Shown here: positions 16,771 to 25,229 of the stretch, piece after piece
How the letters are laid out: each line of letters starts with the position of its first letter
How positions within the stretch are numbered: the first letter of the stretch is position 1
Source of the DNA: Ruania alba
GTDB lineage: Bacteria; Actinomycetota; Actinomycetes; Actinomycetales; Beutenbergiaceae
Assembly (NCBI RefSeq): GCF_900105765.1
Contig: NZ_FNTX01000001.1
Span: forward strand, 806,001-870,000
Direction: 5' to 3'
DNA: 64,000 nt
Translations under genes and position numbers: made by a program
Notes under the pieces: generated by a model
The model's input: only the letters and a program-made list of their open reading frames with translations
Databases searched by the model: none
What the model was told of the DNA's origin: nothing

Positions 16771-18132
16771 ATGAAGCTGGTGATCCTCGGTGGTGGCGGG
16801 TTCCGCGTGCCGCTCGTCTACTCCGCGGTGCTCGCAGCCCGTCATCGGGTGCCGATCACCGAGGTGGTGCTCTTCGACGCCGACGCCTCCCGACTCGCCG
16901 TGATGCACCGGGTGGTGACCGGTCAGGCCGAGGCCGCCGACGGCGGAGCTCACCCGGGCGGGCATACCGTCCGGGTGCGTGCCACCACCGACCTGGACGA
17001 CGCCGTGGCCGGCGCCGACGTGGTCTTCGCCGCCATCCGAGTGGGCGGCACCCGTGGCCGCATCCTCGACGAGCGGGTGGCACTGGAGCGGGGCCTGCTC
17101 GGCCAGGAGACCATCGGGCCCGGCGGTCTGGCGTACGCCCTGCGGACCCTGCCGATGATGGAGCATGTGGCGGCGCGGATCGCCGCACTCGCACCGCAGG
17201 CGTGGACGATCAACTTCACCAACCCGGCCGGTCTGATCACCGAGGCGATGCGCACCCACCTGGGGGACCGGGTGGTCGGCATCTGCGACACCCCGATCGG
17301 GCTGGTGCGCCGGGTGGGCCGGGTGCTCGGGGTGGACCCGCTCGCGGACTCGGCACAGGTGGACTACCTCGGCCTGAACCACCTCGGCTGGCTGCACGGG
17401 CTGCACGTCGACGGGGTGGACCGGCTGCCCGCGCTGCTCGCCGACGACGGCCTGCTCGGGCAGATCGAGGAGGCCCGCACCCTCGGCCTGGACTGGGTAC
17501 GTGCCCGGGGAGCGCTGCCGAACGAGTACCTCTACTACTACGACTATCCCCGGGAGGCGACCGCCCGGATCGCCGGTGCGCAGCACACCCGGGGCGAATT
17601 CCTGGACGACCAGCAGCAGCGGTTCTATGCCGAAGCAGCCGAGGCCGAGGACCCGCGCGCCGTGTGGTCGGCCACCCTGGCCGAGCGGGAAGCGACGTAC
17701 ATGGCCGAGGCCAGGGAGGGCGAACGCGAGGAGGACGACGCGACGGGCGGGTATCACGAGGTCGCCGTGGACCTGATGGCGGCCCTGCTCGCCGGTGAGC
17801 GGCACCGGATGATCCTTGACGTCGCCAACGCCGGGATCATCCCCACGCTGCCCGACGACGCGGTGATCGAGGTGCCGTGCACGGTGGACGGCACCGGTAT
17901 TCACCCCGAGGTGCCGGCCACCCCGCTCGCCCTCGACGAACTGGCCCTGGTCACCGCTGTCAAGGCCGCGGACCGGGGCATCATCGCCGCCGCCCGGTCC
18001 GGCTCCCGGCAGCAGGCGTGGCGCGCGTTCGCCGTGCACCCGCTGGTGGACTCGGCCGCCGTGGCGCGTGACCTGGTGGATGCCTACATCGACGCCCACC
18101 CGACCATCGCGGCCGTCCTTTCCGAGGCGTGA
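16771..18132 (+). CDS. Glycoside hydrolase family 4 (6-phospho-beta-glucosidase or related)
   Basis: 453 residues. GH4 enzymes use NAD+ and a divalent metal to cleave glycosides by an oxidation-elimination route. Visible hallmarks are the NAD-binding GGGGFRVPL at residues 6-14, TINFTNPAG near 147 with the metal/substrate residues, and GICDTPIGL near 170 with the metal-binding Cys. The later block PNEYLYYYDYPREA fits the phospho-beta-glucosidase branch. Members act on alpha- or beta-glycosides, often 6-phosphorylated; no PTS is present here, so the substrate is unclear. It lies close to the sugar ABC-kinase operon but on the other strand. An in-frame TTG at 16762 is less likely as start. Confidence 0.9.
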   Translation: MKLVILGGGGFRVPLVYSAVLAARHRVPITEVVLFDADASRLAVMHRVVTGQAEAADGGAHPGGHTVRVRATTDLDDAVAGADVVFAAIRVGGTRGRILDERVALERGLLGQETIGPGGLAYALRTLPMMEHVAARIAALAPQAWTINFTNPAGLITEAMRTHLGDRVVGICDTPIGLVRRVGRVLGVDPLADSAQVDYLGLNHLGWLHGLHVDGVDRLPALLADDGLLGQIEEARTLGLDWVRARGALPNEYLYYYDYPREATARIAGAQHTRGEFLDDQQQRFYAEAAEAEDPRAVWSATLAEREATYMAEAREGEREEDDATGGYHEVAVDLMAALLAGERHRMILDVANAGIIPTLPDDAVIEVPCTVDGTGIHPEVPATPLALDELALVTAVKAADRGIIAAARSGSRQQAWRAFAVHPLVDSAAVARDLVDAYIDAHPTIAAVLSEA

Positions 18133-18145
18133 CCGCCCGGCCGTC

Positions 18146-18151
18146 TAGGGT
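18146..18151 (+). promoter_or_regulatory. -10-like box TAGGGT, probable leaderless start
   Basis: TAGGGT ends 6 nt before the ATG at 18158 in a 25-bp gap after the GH4 gene. No ribosome site is visible. Confidence 0.5.
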
Positions 18152-18157
18152 GGCGCC

Positions 18158-19153
18158 ATGGTGACGATCGGCTACGCGGCTGCACTCGAGCAGCTGCACC
18201 CGCGGGACGCCGTCGAACTCGCGCAGACCGCGGAACGCCACGGTTTCACCGGCGTGATGGCCACGGACGTGATGCAACCGTGGGTGCCTGCCCAGGGGCA
18301 GGCGGCCTTCGTGTGGAACGTGCTGACCGCCGTCGCCGAACGCACCCAGGGCGACATCGGGCCCGGGGTGAGCGTGCCGACGTTCCGGTGGCACCCGGCG
18401 GTGCTCGCGCAGGCGAGCGCCACCCTGGCGGCGATGTACCCGGGCCGGCACTGGCTCGGCATCGGCTCCGGGGAGGCGATCAACGAGCACGTGGTGGGCC
18501 GCTACTGGCCGGAGGCGCCGGAGCGGATCAACCGCATGTTCGAGGCGATCGAGATCATCACCAAGCTGTTCACCAGCTCCCTGGCGGGCAAGGACCACAA
18601 GCACTCCGGGGAGTACTTCAGCCTGGAGTCCACGCGGCTGTGGACCATGCCCGAGACGCCACCGGAGATCCTGGTCGCCACCGCCGGTCCAGTCACCGCG
18701 CGCCGCGCCGGACGCAACGCCGACGGGCTGATCACGATGGGCGGCACGAACGAGAAGGTAGGCCAGCTGTTCGGCCGGTTCGCCGCCGGTGCCAAGGACG
18801 CCGGCAAGGATCCTGATGCCATGCCGAGGGTGATCCGGCTGCACCTGAGCTGGGCGCGCACCGACGCCGAGGCCGCGCGCAACGCAGTGACCGAGTGGCC
18901 GAACGGGGCGATGAAGTTCTCCAAGGCGGACCTGCGCTCACCCTTCGAGGTGGCTCAGATCGCGAAGCTGGTGCGCCCGGGCGATTTCGCCGGTGCGATG
19001 GTGGTCTCGGCCGACCCCGACGAGCACCTGCGTGAGATCCAGCGCTACGTCGATCTGGGTGCCAGCCGGATCTACCTGCACAATGTGGGTCGCAACCAGG
19101 ACGAGTTCCTGCGCGTGTTCGGCTCCGACGTTCTTCCCAAGGTGGTTCATTGA
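18158..19153 (+). CDS. LLM-class F420-dependent oxidoreductase, Fgd-like family
   Basis: 331 residues, a luciferase-like TIM barrel related to but distinct from Fgd at 6114. The beginning [20 protein letters not shown] parallels [20 protein letters not shown], and [15 protein letters not shown] parallels the F420-contacting loop of Fgd. The Fgd active-site SDHFQPW is replaced by TDVMQPW, so the His is not kept and glucose-6-phosphate is unlikely to be its substrate. It belongs to the F420-dependent G6PD-like family of unknown substrate. Its TGA overlaps the ATG of cofE by one base, so it is co-translated with a gene of F420 biosynthesis. That supports F420 as the cofactor. Confidence 0.88.
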   Translation: MVTIGYAAALEQLHPRDAVELAQTAERHGFTGVMATDVMQPWVPAQGQAAFVWNVLTAVAERTQGDIGPGVSVPTFRWHPAVLAQASATLAAMYPGRHWLGIGSGEAINEHVVGRYWPEAPERINRMFEAIEIITKLFTSSLAGKDHKHSGEYFSLESTRLWTMPETPPEILVATAGPVTARRAGRNADGLITMGGTNEKVGQLFGRFAAGAKDAGKDPDAMPRVIRLHLSWARTDAEAARNAVTEWPNGAMKFSKADLRSPFEVAQIAKLVRPGDFAGAMVVSADPDEHLREIQRYVDLGASRIYLHNVGRNQDEFLRVFGSDVLPKVVH

Positions 19154-19887
19154 TGTTGCTCGCCCAAGCCCCCGACGGCCTGCCCGAGGTCACCTCCTCG
19201 ACCGATCTCGCCGCAGCGCTCACCCCGGTGCTCGGCGGTCTGGTCTGGCCGGACGGATCCACGGGCCTGGCCGAGGGTGACATCGTGGTGGTGGCCTCGA
19301 AGGTGGTGGCCAAGGCCGAGGGCCGGTTGCGCAAGGCCGCCGACCGGGATGCCGCGATCGACGACGAGACCGTGCGGGTGGTGGCCACCCGGGAGTACCC
19401 GGACGGGTCCACGCTGAAGATCGTCGAGAACCGTCAGGGCCTGGTGATGGCCGCCGCCGGGGTGGACGCCTCGAACGTGCTGCCCGGCACCGTGCTGCTG
19501 CTGCCCGAAGACTCCGACGAGTCCGCACGCGTGCTGCGTCGTGGGCTGAACGCCCGGCTCGGGGTGCGGCCCGGGGTGCTGGTGACCGACTCGGTGGGCC
19601 GGCCCTGGCGACGTGGGATCGCCGACATCACCATCGGTGCCGCCGGACTGGACGTCCTGCAGGACCTGCGCAACCAGCGCGACGGCAACGGGCGCGAGCT
19701 GCGCGCCACGGTGATCGCCGTGGCCGACGAGATCGCGGCGGCCGCGGACCTGGTGCGCGGCAAGACGGGCGGGCGACCGGTCGCCGTCGTGCGTGGCCTG
19801 GGCCACCTGGTCACCGTCGAGGACGGCGAGGGCGCCCACGTGGCCATCCGCCCGCCCGAGGAGGACCTCTTCCGCACCGGCAGGTGA
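19153..19887 (+). CDS. cofE: Coenzyme F420-0:L-glutamate ligase
   Basis: 244 residues from ATG 19153. It matches the CofE / FbiB N-terminal ligase, which adds gamma-linked glutamates to F420-0 using GTP. Recognisable blocks are [17 protein letters not shown] near residues 37-53, [20 protein letters not shown] near 137, and [17 protein letters not shown] near 195. There is no C-terminal nitroreductase-like domain, so unlike mycobacterial FbiB it is a stand-alone ligase. The gene is coupled to the upstream LLM oxidoreductase. A strong hairpin overlaps its stop codon and probably ends transcription here. Other F420 synthesis genes (fbiA, fbiC, cofC) are not in the window. Confidence 0.92.
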   Translation: MLLAQAPDGLPEVTSSTDLAAALTPVLGGLVWPDGSTGLAEGDIVVVASKVVAKAEGRLRKAADRDAAIDDETVRVVATREYPDGSTLKIVENRQGLVMAAAGVDASNVLPGTVLLLPEDSDESARVLRRGLNARLGVRPGVLVTDSVGRPWRRGIADITIGAAGLDVLQDLRNQRDGNGRELRATVIAVADEIAAAADLVRGKTGGRPVAVVRGLGHLVTVEDGEGAHVAIRPPEEDLFRTGR

Positions 19888-19902
19888 GCTGCCGGTGCGG
19901 AA
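19870..19902. terminator. Perfect 14-bp hairpin between convergent cofE and MMPL genes
   Basis: The arms TTCCGCACCGGCAG and CTGCCGGTGCGGAA pair perfectly around the 5-nt loop GTGAG, which contains most of the cofE stop codon. The hairpin lies between two convergent stop codons 23 bp apart, so it can serve both directions. There is no U-tract, and Gs flank each side. Confidence 0.75.
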
Positions 19903-19909
19903 CGCACGC

Positions 19910-22234
19910 TCAGGCGTCGATCGAGTGCCGCCCCTTGCGTGGCGCGGCCGACTCCCCGGCGGCGTCTGCCTCGGCGAGGGAGCGGACTAGCTTGTCGCCC
20001 TCCACGTCCAGGTTCGGCAGGATCCGCTCCAGCCAGCGCGGCAGCCACCACGCCTTCTCCCCGGCGATCGCCATCACCGCGGGGATGAGGGTCATCCGCA
20101 CCACGAAGGCGTCGAACAGGATCCCGATCGCCAGGGCGAACCCGATCTGCTTGATCATCGCGTCGTGGGCGAAGATGAACCCGGCGAACACCGAGACCAT
20201 GATGATCGCGGCGGCCACCACCACGCGGGCGGCGAGCTGGTAGCCGTGCACCACGCCCTTGACGCCCGGGTGGCCGTGCACGTGCGACTCACGCATCGAG
20301 GAGACCAGGAACACCTGGTAGTCCATCGCGAGCCCGTACAGGATCCCGGTGATGATGATCGGCAGGAAGCTGAGCAGTGGGCCCGGGGTGTCGAACCCGA
20401 ACAGCTCCTTCGCCCAGCCCCACTGGAACACGGCCGTGGTGGCCCCGAGCGTGGCGGCGATGCTCAGCACGAAGCCGAGGGTCGCCGTCAGTGGCACGAA
20501 GACTGACCGGAAGACCAGTAGCAGGATGATCAGGGAGAGCACCACGATCACCACGAGGTAGGGGATCAGGGCGTCGGAGAGCACCTCGGACATGTCGATG
20601 TTGATCGCCGTCACGCCGGTGACGCCGAGGTCGATTCCCGTGAGGTCCAGCTCGCGCAGATCCTCCACCAGGGCGGAGGTGGACGCGGCGTTCGGCCCGT
20701 CGACCGGAACCACCGTGAGGGTGAGCAGCTCGCCGTTCTCGGACTGCCCCGACGGGATCACGGCGCTCACGTTGTCCAGGGCGAGCAGGTCGTCCTTGAG
20801 TGTGCCGATCGCCTCGGGATCGAGACCATCGGACTCGGCCACCACCAGCAGCGGGGCGTTGAAGCCTTCCCCGAACCCGTCGCTGATCGCGTCGTAGCTC
20901 TGCCGCTCGGGGGTGTCCACGTTCGCGGTACCCGCCGAGGGGAGGTTCAGCTGCATGCTCGCGAAGGGCACCGCGATCACGCCCAGCACGAGCACGACGG
21001 CGGCCGTCACCAGTGCCTTGCGTCGCACCAGTGCGCCGGCCCAGCGGGTGGCCAGGCTCGGACGCTCCAGCTCCTCGGTGTCCGCCTCGCCGGCGCGAGT
21101 GCGCTGCTTGGCGGGCACCAGCCGCTCCCCGACGAAGCCGAGGATCGCCGGCAGCAGGGTGAGTGCGACGGTGACGGCGATCGCCACGGTGGCCGCGGCG
21201 ATCAGGGCCATGATGGTGAGGAACTCCACGCCCACCACGGACAGGCCGGTGAGTGCGACGATCACGGTGAGACCGGCGAAGAAGACCGCGCTCCCGGCTG
21301 TACCGACGGCCCGACCGGTGGCCTCGTAGGCGCTCAGCCCTTGGTCCAGCACCAGGCGGCGGGCGCGGTTCAGGATGAACAACGCATAGTCGATCCCGAC
21401 GGCTAGGCCGATCATCAGTGCCAGGACCGGCGTGACCGACGTCATCGCGATCATGCTGGAGAGGGCGTACGCGGTGCCCACGCCCACACCGACGCCAACG
21501 AGCGCCGTGATCAGCGGCAACCCGGCCACCACGAGCGAGCCAAGCGTGATGAGGAGCACGATCGCGGCCACGACCAGGCCGACGATCTCGTTGCTGCCGA
21601 TCGGGGACTCGAACGACTGCGTCAGGCTCTCCGAGGGGAGCACGGTCAACCCGGCGCTCTCGGCGGACTCGGCAGCGTCGACGATCTCGTCGGTCGCGCC
21701 CTCGGGGAGCTCGAGCACCTGATCGGTGAGCTGGACGGTGAGCATCGCGAGGCTGCCGTCGGCCGAGGTGATCACACCCGGCACGGGGGTCTCGCCGTCC
21801 AGGAGGGGGATCAGTTCGAGGTCACCGGCCGGGCTGAACGCCTCGGCCATCGCCTGCATGGCGGCAGCCTCCTCCTGCGACATCTCGCTGGGGTCGGCCT
21901 GCTCGACGTCGTCGGTGATGACGATCTCGTTGTCGTTGATCTGGGCGACCGCATCGGCGATCGCGGCCGCGGCCTCGGGGTCATCGACGCGGGCGCCGTC
22001 CTCGGCGGTGAACACGATGCTCGCCGAGGCGCCGGAGGCGTCCGGCATCTCCTCAGCGAGTTGGTCGAGCACTCCCTGGGCGGGGGTGCCGTCGATCCGG
22101 AACTCCGTGGATGTCTGCGGCGGGTTGAGCGCGAGCGCGATCCCGACAGCCGCGAGCACGGCGACCCAGGCGACGAGCACACGCCACTTCGCGCGGTAGG
22201 CGAAGCGGCCCAGACGGTAGAGCAGGGTGGACAC
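19910..22234 (-). CDS. MMPL/RND-family membrane transporter
   Basis: 774 residues from GTG 22234, preceded by AAGGG. The layout is that of actinobacterial MMPL proteins: an N-terminal membrane helix (residues about 17-37), a long extracytoplasmic loop with a stretch of acidic residues, a block of five to six helices, a second loop, and a second helix block. The conserved charged motifs GLAVGIDYALFILNRARR near residue 280 and GLAMDYQVFLVSSMRE near 640 mark the two proton-relay helices. It would export a lipid, drug or other small molecule using the proton gradient. It lies 61 bp downstream of a TetR gene on the same strand, with a palindromic operator ahead of that gene, so it is probably repressor-controlled. 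Confidence 0.9.
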   Translation of the reverse strand: MSTLLYRLGRFAYRAKWRVLVAWVAVLAAVGIALALNPPQTSTEFRIDGTPAQGVLDQLAEEMPDASGASASIVFTAEDGARVDDPEAAAAIADAVAQINDNEIVITDDVEQADPSEMSQEEAAAMQAMAEAFSPAGDLELIPLLDGETPVPGVITSADGSLAMLTVQLTDQVLELPEGATDEIVDAAESAESAGLTVLPSESLTQSFESPIGSNEIVGLVVAAIVLLITLGSLVVAGLPLITALVGVGVGVGTAYALSSMIAMTSVTPVLALMIGLAVGIDYALFILNRARRLVLDQGLSAYEATGRAVGTAGSAVFFAGLTVIVALTGLSVVGVEFLTIMALIAAATVAIAVTVALTLLPAILGFVGERLVPAKQRTRAGEADTEELERPSLATRWAGALVRRKALVTAAVVLVLGVIAVPFASMQLNLPSAGTANVDTPERQSYDAISDGFGEGFNAPLLVVAESDGLDPEAIGTLKDDLLALDNVSAVIPSGQSENGELLTLTVVPVDGPNAASTSALVEDLRELDLTGIDLGVTGVTAINIDMSEVLSDALIPYLVVIVVLSLIILLLVFRSVFVPLTATLGFVLSIAATLGATTAVFQWGWAKELFGFDTPGPLLSFLPIIITGILYGLAMDYQVFLVSSMRESHVHGHPGVKGVVHGYQLAARVVVAAAIIMVSVFAGFIFAHDAMIKQIGFALAIGILFDAFVVRMTLIPAVMAIAGEKAWWLPRWLERILPNLDVEGDKLVRSLAEADAAGESAAPRKGRHSIDA

Positions 22235-22295
22235 AGGTGATCCCTTTCAGCGGGTGAGGCTCAGTGGGGTGGTCAGGGGTGGGGGACCGGCACCA

Positions 22296-22937
22296 TCAGG
22301 CGGCGATCCCGTGGGTGAGGAAGGTCAGGATCTGCTCGACCAGCGCGTCGGTGCTCAGGGCACCCTCGATCGGTCCGTCGATCTCGGTCACCGCGATCTC
22401 ACGCTGGATCACGGCGGCGACGGCGGAGACCACCACGCCCGGGACCAGGCGAGCCAAGAGCGGGTCGAGCGCGCCGAACTCCGGGCGGGCGAGCATCGCG
22501 GCGGCGTGCTGGCGGGCGTCCTCTTCGACCTGGCGAGCCAGCGGTACCAGAGCCGGGTGGGCGACCGCGAGGTCGCCGAACCGGCGGAACAGGCTGATCA
22601 CGTCGGGGGCGAGCAGCGCGCGGGTGATCTGCGCGATCGTGGAGAGCAGGCCGGAGCGTCCGACGGGCTCACGCGCCCCGGGCGTGGCCCCCGGACGGAC
22701 CAGGCTGGCGAGGGTTTCGTGCACCTTCATCGCCACCACGTGGCTGACCGCCTCCTCCTTGGAGGTGAAGTGGTTGAAGAAGGTGCGTCGCGCCACATCG
22801 GTGGCTTCGGCGAGCTCATCCACGGTGAAGCCGTCGAGCCCTCGCTCGCTGGCGAGTTCGAAGGCGGTTCGGGCGAACCGGGCTCGGGTCTCGGCCCGCT
22901 TGCGCTCCCGGAGGCCTTCGGTGTCGGGCGGCATCAT
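22296..22937 (-). CDS. TetR/AcrR-family transcriptional regulator of the MMPL module
   Basis: 213 residues from ATG 22937 (MMPPDTEGLRERKRAETRAR). The N-terminal helix-turn-helix region is typical: ARFARTAFELASERGLDGFT, then VDELAEATDVARRTFFNHFT near residues 37-56. The remainder is a helical ligand-binding domain. It heads a two-gene unit with the MMPL transporter and most likely represses both. A 15-bp palindrome, TTGCAC-N3-GTGCAA, lies 22 bp before the ATG with a second partial copy beside it. The same palindrome precedes the TetR-DHA2 module at 59107. The inducer is unknown. Confidence 0.9.
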   Translation of the reverse strand: MMPPDTEGLRERKRAETRARFARTAFELASERGLDGFTVDELAEATDVARRTFFNHFTSKEEAVSHVVAMKVHETLASLVRPGATPGAREPVGRSGLLSTIAQITRALLAPDVISLFRRFGDLAVAHPALVPLARQVEEDARQHAAAMLARPEFGALDPLLARLVPGVVVSAVAAVIQREIAVTEIDGPIEGALSTDALVEQILTFLTHGIAA

Positions 22938-22958
22938 GGGTCCACTCTCACACGCGAT

Positions 22959-22989
22959 TTGCACTCAGTGCAATTCTGCACTTTGTGCA
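22959..22989. promoter_or_regulatory. Probable TetR operator: TTGCAC-N3-GTGCAA plus adjacent TGCAC-N3-GTGCA
   Basis: TTGCACTCAGTGCAA (22959-22973) is a perfect palindrome of 6-bp arms. Three bases on, TGCACTTTGTGCA (22977-22989) repeats the 5-bp core arms with the same 3-bp gap. Two adjacent half-turn-spaced sites just before a tetR gene are what one expects for an autoregulated repressor. Binding is inferred. Confidence 0.65.
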
Positions 22990-23036
22990 ATGAGTCACAG
23001 GTGCGAGCCACGTGATCTTCGCGAGAAGATAGGGCG

Positions 23037-23828
23037 ATGAGCATCATTCCTCCCGTGGCAGGTCCCTCGGACGCCGGCGAGCCCGTTCGGCAGAGCTACA
23101 GCGGGCTGTATCTCGCCGCGCCCCGTGAGCGCGTGCTCGAAGCCCTTGCCGGGCTCGGATTCACCGGCTGGGTCGGCCCCCAGGAGGACCGCTGGGTGGT
23201 GGCTGTGGCGGCCAACCCCCGCGGTTCCGTGGCCTCGAACCGTCGCACCATCGACGCCGTGACCGAGGAGAGCGCTGCGGCACTGGACGCCGTGGTGCTG
23301 GCCGTGGAGGTGGACCGCGAGCAACGGCTACGACTGCTCGCCCGCCGTGGCGCCGAGGAACTGGTGCGCTACGACTCCGACCCGCCCGAAGAGGACGGCT
23401 CGCAGGAGACCGAGATCGTCCTGGACGAGTTCGGTGAGCCAATGATGACCGGGTTCGAGGAACCGGACCACGACGACATGGCCGAGACACTGCTGGACCT
23501 GTGCGAGACCACCGACGAGGTGGACGACCCGGAGGCGATCACCAGCCCGGTCACCGAGTCGGCCGACGAGACCCTCGCCGACATCCTGGCCGAAGAGCTG
23601 GGGGAGAGCACCAGCGAGTCCGAGCGGCTGAAGGCCGTGCTGCGCCGGCTCAGCCTGCCGCGCTGGGTCGTCGCTTCTGCCTCCTTGCCGAAGCGGGTTC
23701 CCGGCGGACCCGACAAGAACGAGTTCACCTATCTCGGCCGGGGCAAGCAGGGCGCATCCGGCCGGTTCGCGGCGGCGTGGACGAACCGGGTGCGCAAGAA
23801 GGCCAAGGACCCCGAGCAGCGGCGCTGA
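23037..23828 (+). CDS. Hypothetical acidic protein, unknown function
   Basis: 263 residues from ATG 23037, with a weak AGGGCG just upstream. The N-terminal 110 residues look folded (SYSGLYLAAPRERVLEALAG, WVGPQEDRWVVAVAANPRG). A middle stretch of about residues 115-200 is very acidic (EEDGSQETEIVLDEFGEP, DLCETTDEVDDPEA) and probably partly disordered. The C-terminal 60 residues turn basic (RRLSLPRWVVASASLPKRVP, VRKKAKDPEQRR). It has no signal peptide or membrane span. I recognise no family. It is divergent from the tetR-MMPL unit and its stop lies 2 bp from the convergent cardiolipin synthase stop, so it is probably transcribed alone. Charge segregation suggests nucleic-acid or protein contact, but this is only a guess. 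Confidence 0.7.
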   Translation: MSIIPPVAGPSDAGEPVRQSYSGLYLAAPRERVLEALAGLGFTGWVGPQEDRWVVAVAANPRGSVASNRRTIDAVTEESAAALDAVVLAVEVDREQRLRLLARRGAEELVRYDSDPPEEDGSQETEIVLDEFGEPMMTGFEEPDHDDMAETLLDLCETTDEVDDPEAITSPVTESADETLADILAEELGESTSESERLKAVLRRLSLPRWVVASASLPKRVPGGPDKNEFTYLGRGKQGASGRFAAAWTNRVRKKAKDPEQRR

Positions 23829-23830
23829 AC

Positions 23831-25090
23831 CTACAGCAGCGGGCCGAACGGTTTGATCAGCTGTTCCAAGGCGCGAGTGATCGGCCGGCGCTTGTTCCAT
23901 TGGGCCAACGTGAGCCGGCTGGCGTTGGTGAGATCGGTGGCGAACACCTGCTCCATGTGCTCGGCGAGCTCATCGTCGAAGATCTCCAGGTTCACCTCGA
24001 AGTTCCCGGTCATCGACATCCGGTCGATGTTCGCCGTTCCGATCGTGGACCACCGCCCGTCCACCGTCATCGTCTTGGCGTGCACCATGGCGCCGCGGAA
24101 CAGCCACAGCTCCACCCCGGCTTCGAGGAGCTGGGTGTAGTAGGTGCGGGCCGCCCAGTCGGCGATCACATGGTTGGAGACCTTGGGCACGAGCACCCGC
24201 ACCGTGACCCCGCGCTCGGCTGCGTTGATCAGGGCGCCGAGGATCTCCCGGTCCGGGATGAAGTACGCCTGCGTGATGTAGATGTGGTGCTGGGCACGGT
24301 CCATCGCCTGCAGGTAGAGCGCCCGGATCGGGAACAGCATCCGGCTCGGTGCGTTCTCCGCACCGCGGATGCGCGCCTCCCATTCGCCCGCTCCGCGATC
24401 CTGGAGCCGGGGGTGGCGCTTCTTCTTTCGGTTCTCGTTCCAGAAGTCCACGAACGAGTCCTCGAGCTCCCACACCGACGGACCGGCGAGGCGTGCGTGG
24501 GTGTCCCGCCATTGCGTGGCGTACAGGGAACCGATGTTGTATCCGCCCACATACCCGACGGCGCTGTCCACGATGAGTAGCTTGCGGTGGTCACGGCCGG
24601 TCTTGCGCACGTTCATGGTGAGCAGACCCGGTCGGAAGAAGGGGAACCACAGCACGTGCAGCGTGGGCAGCTCGGGCATCTGCTTGAACCGCGGGTCCAC
24701 CACCAGGTTTCCCCACGAGTCGACCACGAGATAGACCTCGACCCCGCGCTCAGCCGCGGCGATCAGTTCGTCCTTGAATGCCTGGCCGATCTCATCCGAC
24801 TTCCAGATGAAGGTCTCGAAGTAGATCACCCGCTCGGCCGCCCGGATAGAGGCGAGCATCGCGTCGTAGACGTGCTGGCCGAAGGTGTAGACCGTCACCT
24901 CCGATCCGGCGACTGCCAACGTGCGCGGCGCAGTGCGGGGAAACTCCCCACCGGGAGGGTCGCGCCGCTTGCGAACCCGGTCGACCGTCACCACGATCGC
25001 GATCGCCGCTCCGTGCACCGCCGCCGCGATCGCGAGCCACCATGCCAGCGCACGGCGGCCGCGGCGGATCAGCTCACCCACCCTTGACAT
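23831..25090 (-). CDS. cls: Cardiolipin synthase-like phospholipase D protein
   Basis: 419 residues from ATG 25090. An N-terminal membrane helix (residues about 13-35) is followed by two phospholipase D domains. The first HKD motif is HRKLLIVDS near residue 167, the second HAKTMTVDG near residue 337; both His and Lys are present and Asp follows in each. Proteins of this layout condense phosphatidylglycerol or related lipids into cardiolipin at the membrane. The C-terminal region (FEVNLEIFDDELAEHMEQVF and LTLAQWNKRR) is also typical. It could instead be a generic PLD transferase, and actinomycetes often use the CDP-alcohol type enzyme for cardiolipin. The gene converges with the hypothetical protein at 23037. 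Confidence 0.82.
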   Translation of the reverse strand: MSRVGELIRRGRRALAWWLAIAAAVHGAAIAIVVTVDRVRKRRDPPGGEFPRTAPRTLAVAGSEVTVYTFGQHVYDAMLASIRAAERVIYFETFIWKSDEIGQAFKDELIAAAERGVEVYLVVDSWGNLVVDPRFKQMPELPTLHVLWFPFFRPGLLTMNVRKTGRDHRKLLIVDSAVGYVGGYNIGSLYATQWRDTHARLAGPSVWELEDSFVDFWNENRKKKRHPRLQDRGAGEWEARIRGAENAPSRMLFPIRALYLQAMDRAQHHIYITQAYFIPDREILGALINAAERGVTVRVLVPKVSNHVIADWAARTYYTQLLEAGVELWLFRGAMVHAKTMTVDGRWSTIGTANIDRMSMTGNFEVNLEIFDDELAEHMEQVFATDLTNASRLTLAQWNKRRPITRALEQLIKPFGPLL

Positions 25091-25229
25091 GACGTCACCG
25101 TACCTGCCTCCTGCCACGTGAGGTCAGGGTCCGGCGCCGCGCCACCGGCCGTGCGGGTACTCGATGGACACCGAGTGTCCGCAATTGCGGGTATATCTCG
25201 CGAATTGAGCGAGAAGTTCCGCACTCGCG

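Noticed and set aside
16222-18099. 625-codon frame antisense to the nitrobindin and GH4 genes
   Set aside because: It spans two genes and a promoter, has a His/Arg-rich sequence without a fold, and both sense genes are clearly recognised.
25196-25214. TCTCGC/GCGAGA hairpin between the ABC operon and cardiolipin synthase
   Set aside because: The stem is only 6 bp with a 7-nt loop and lies upstream of one gene and downstream of the other without a T-run; too weak to call.
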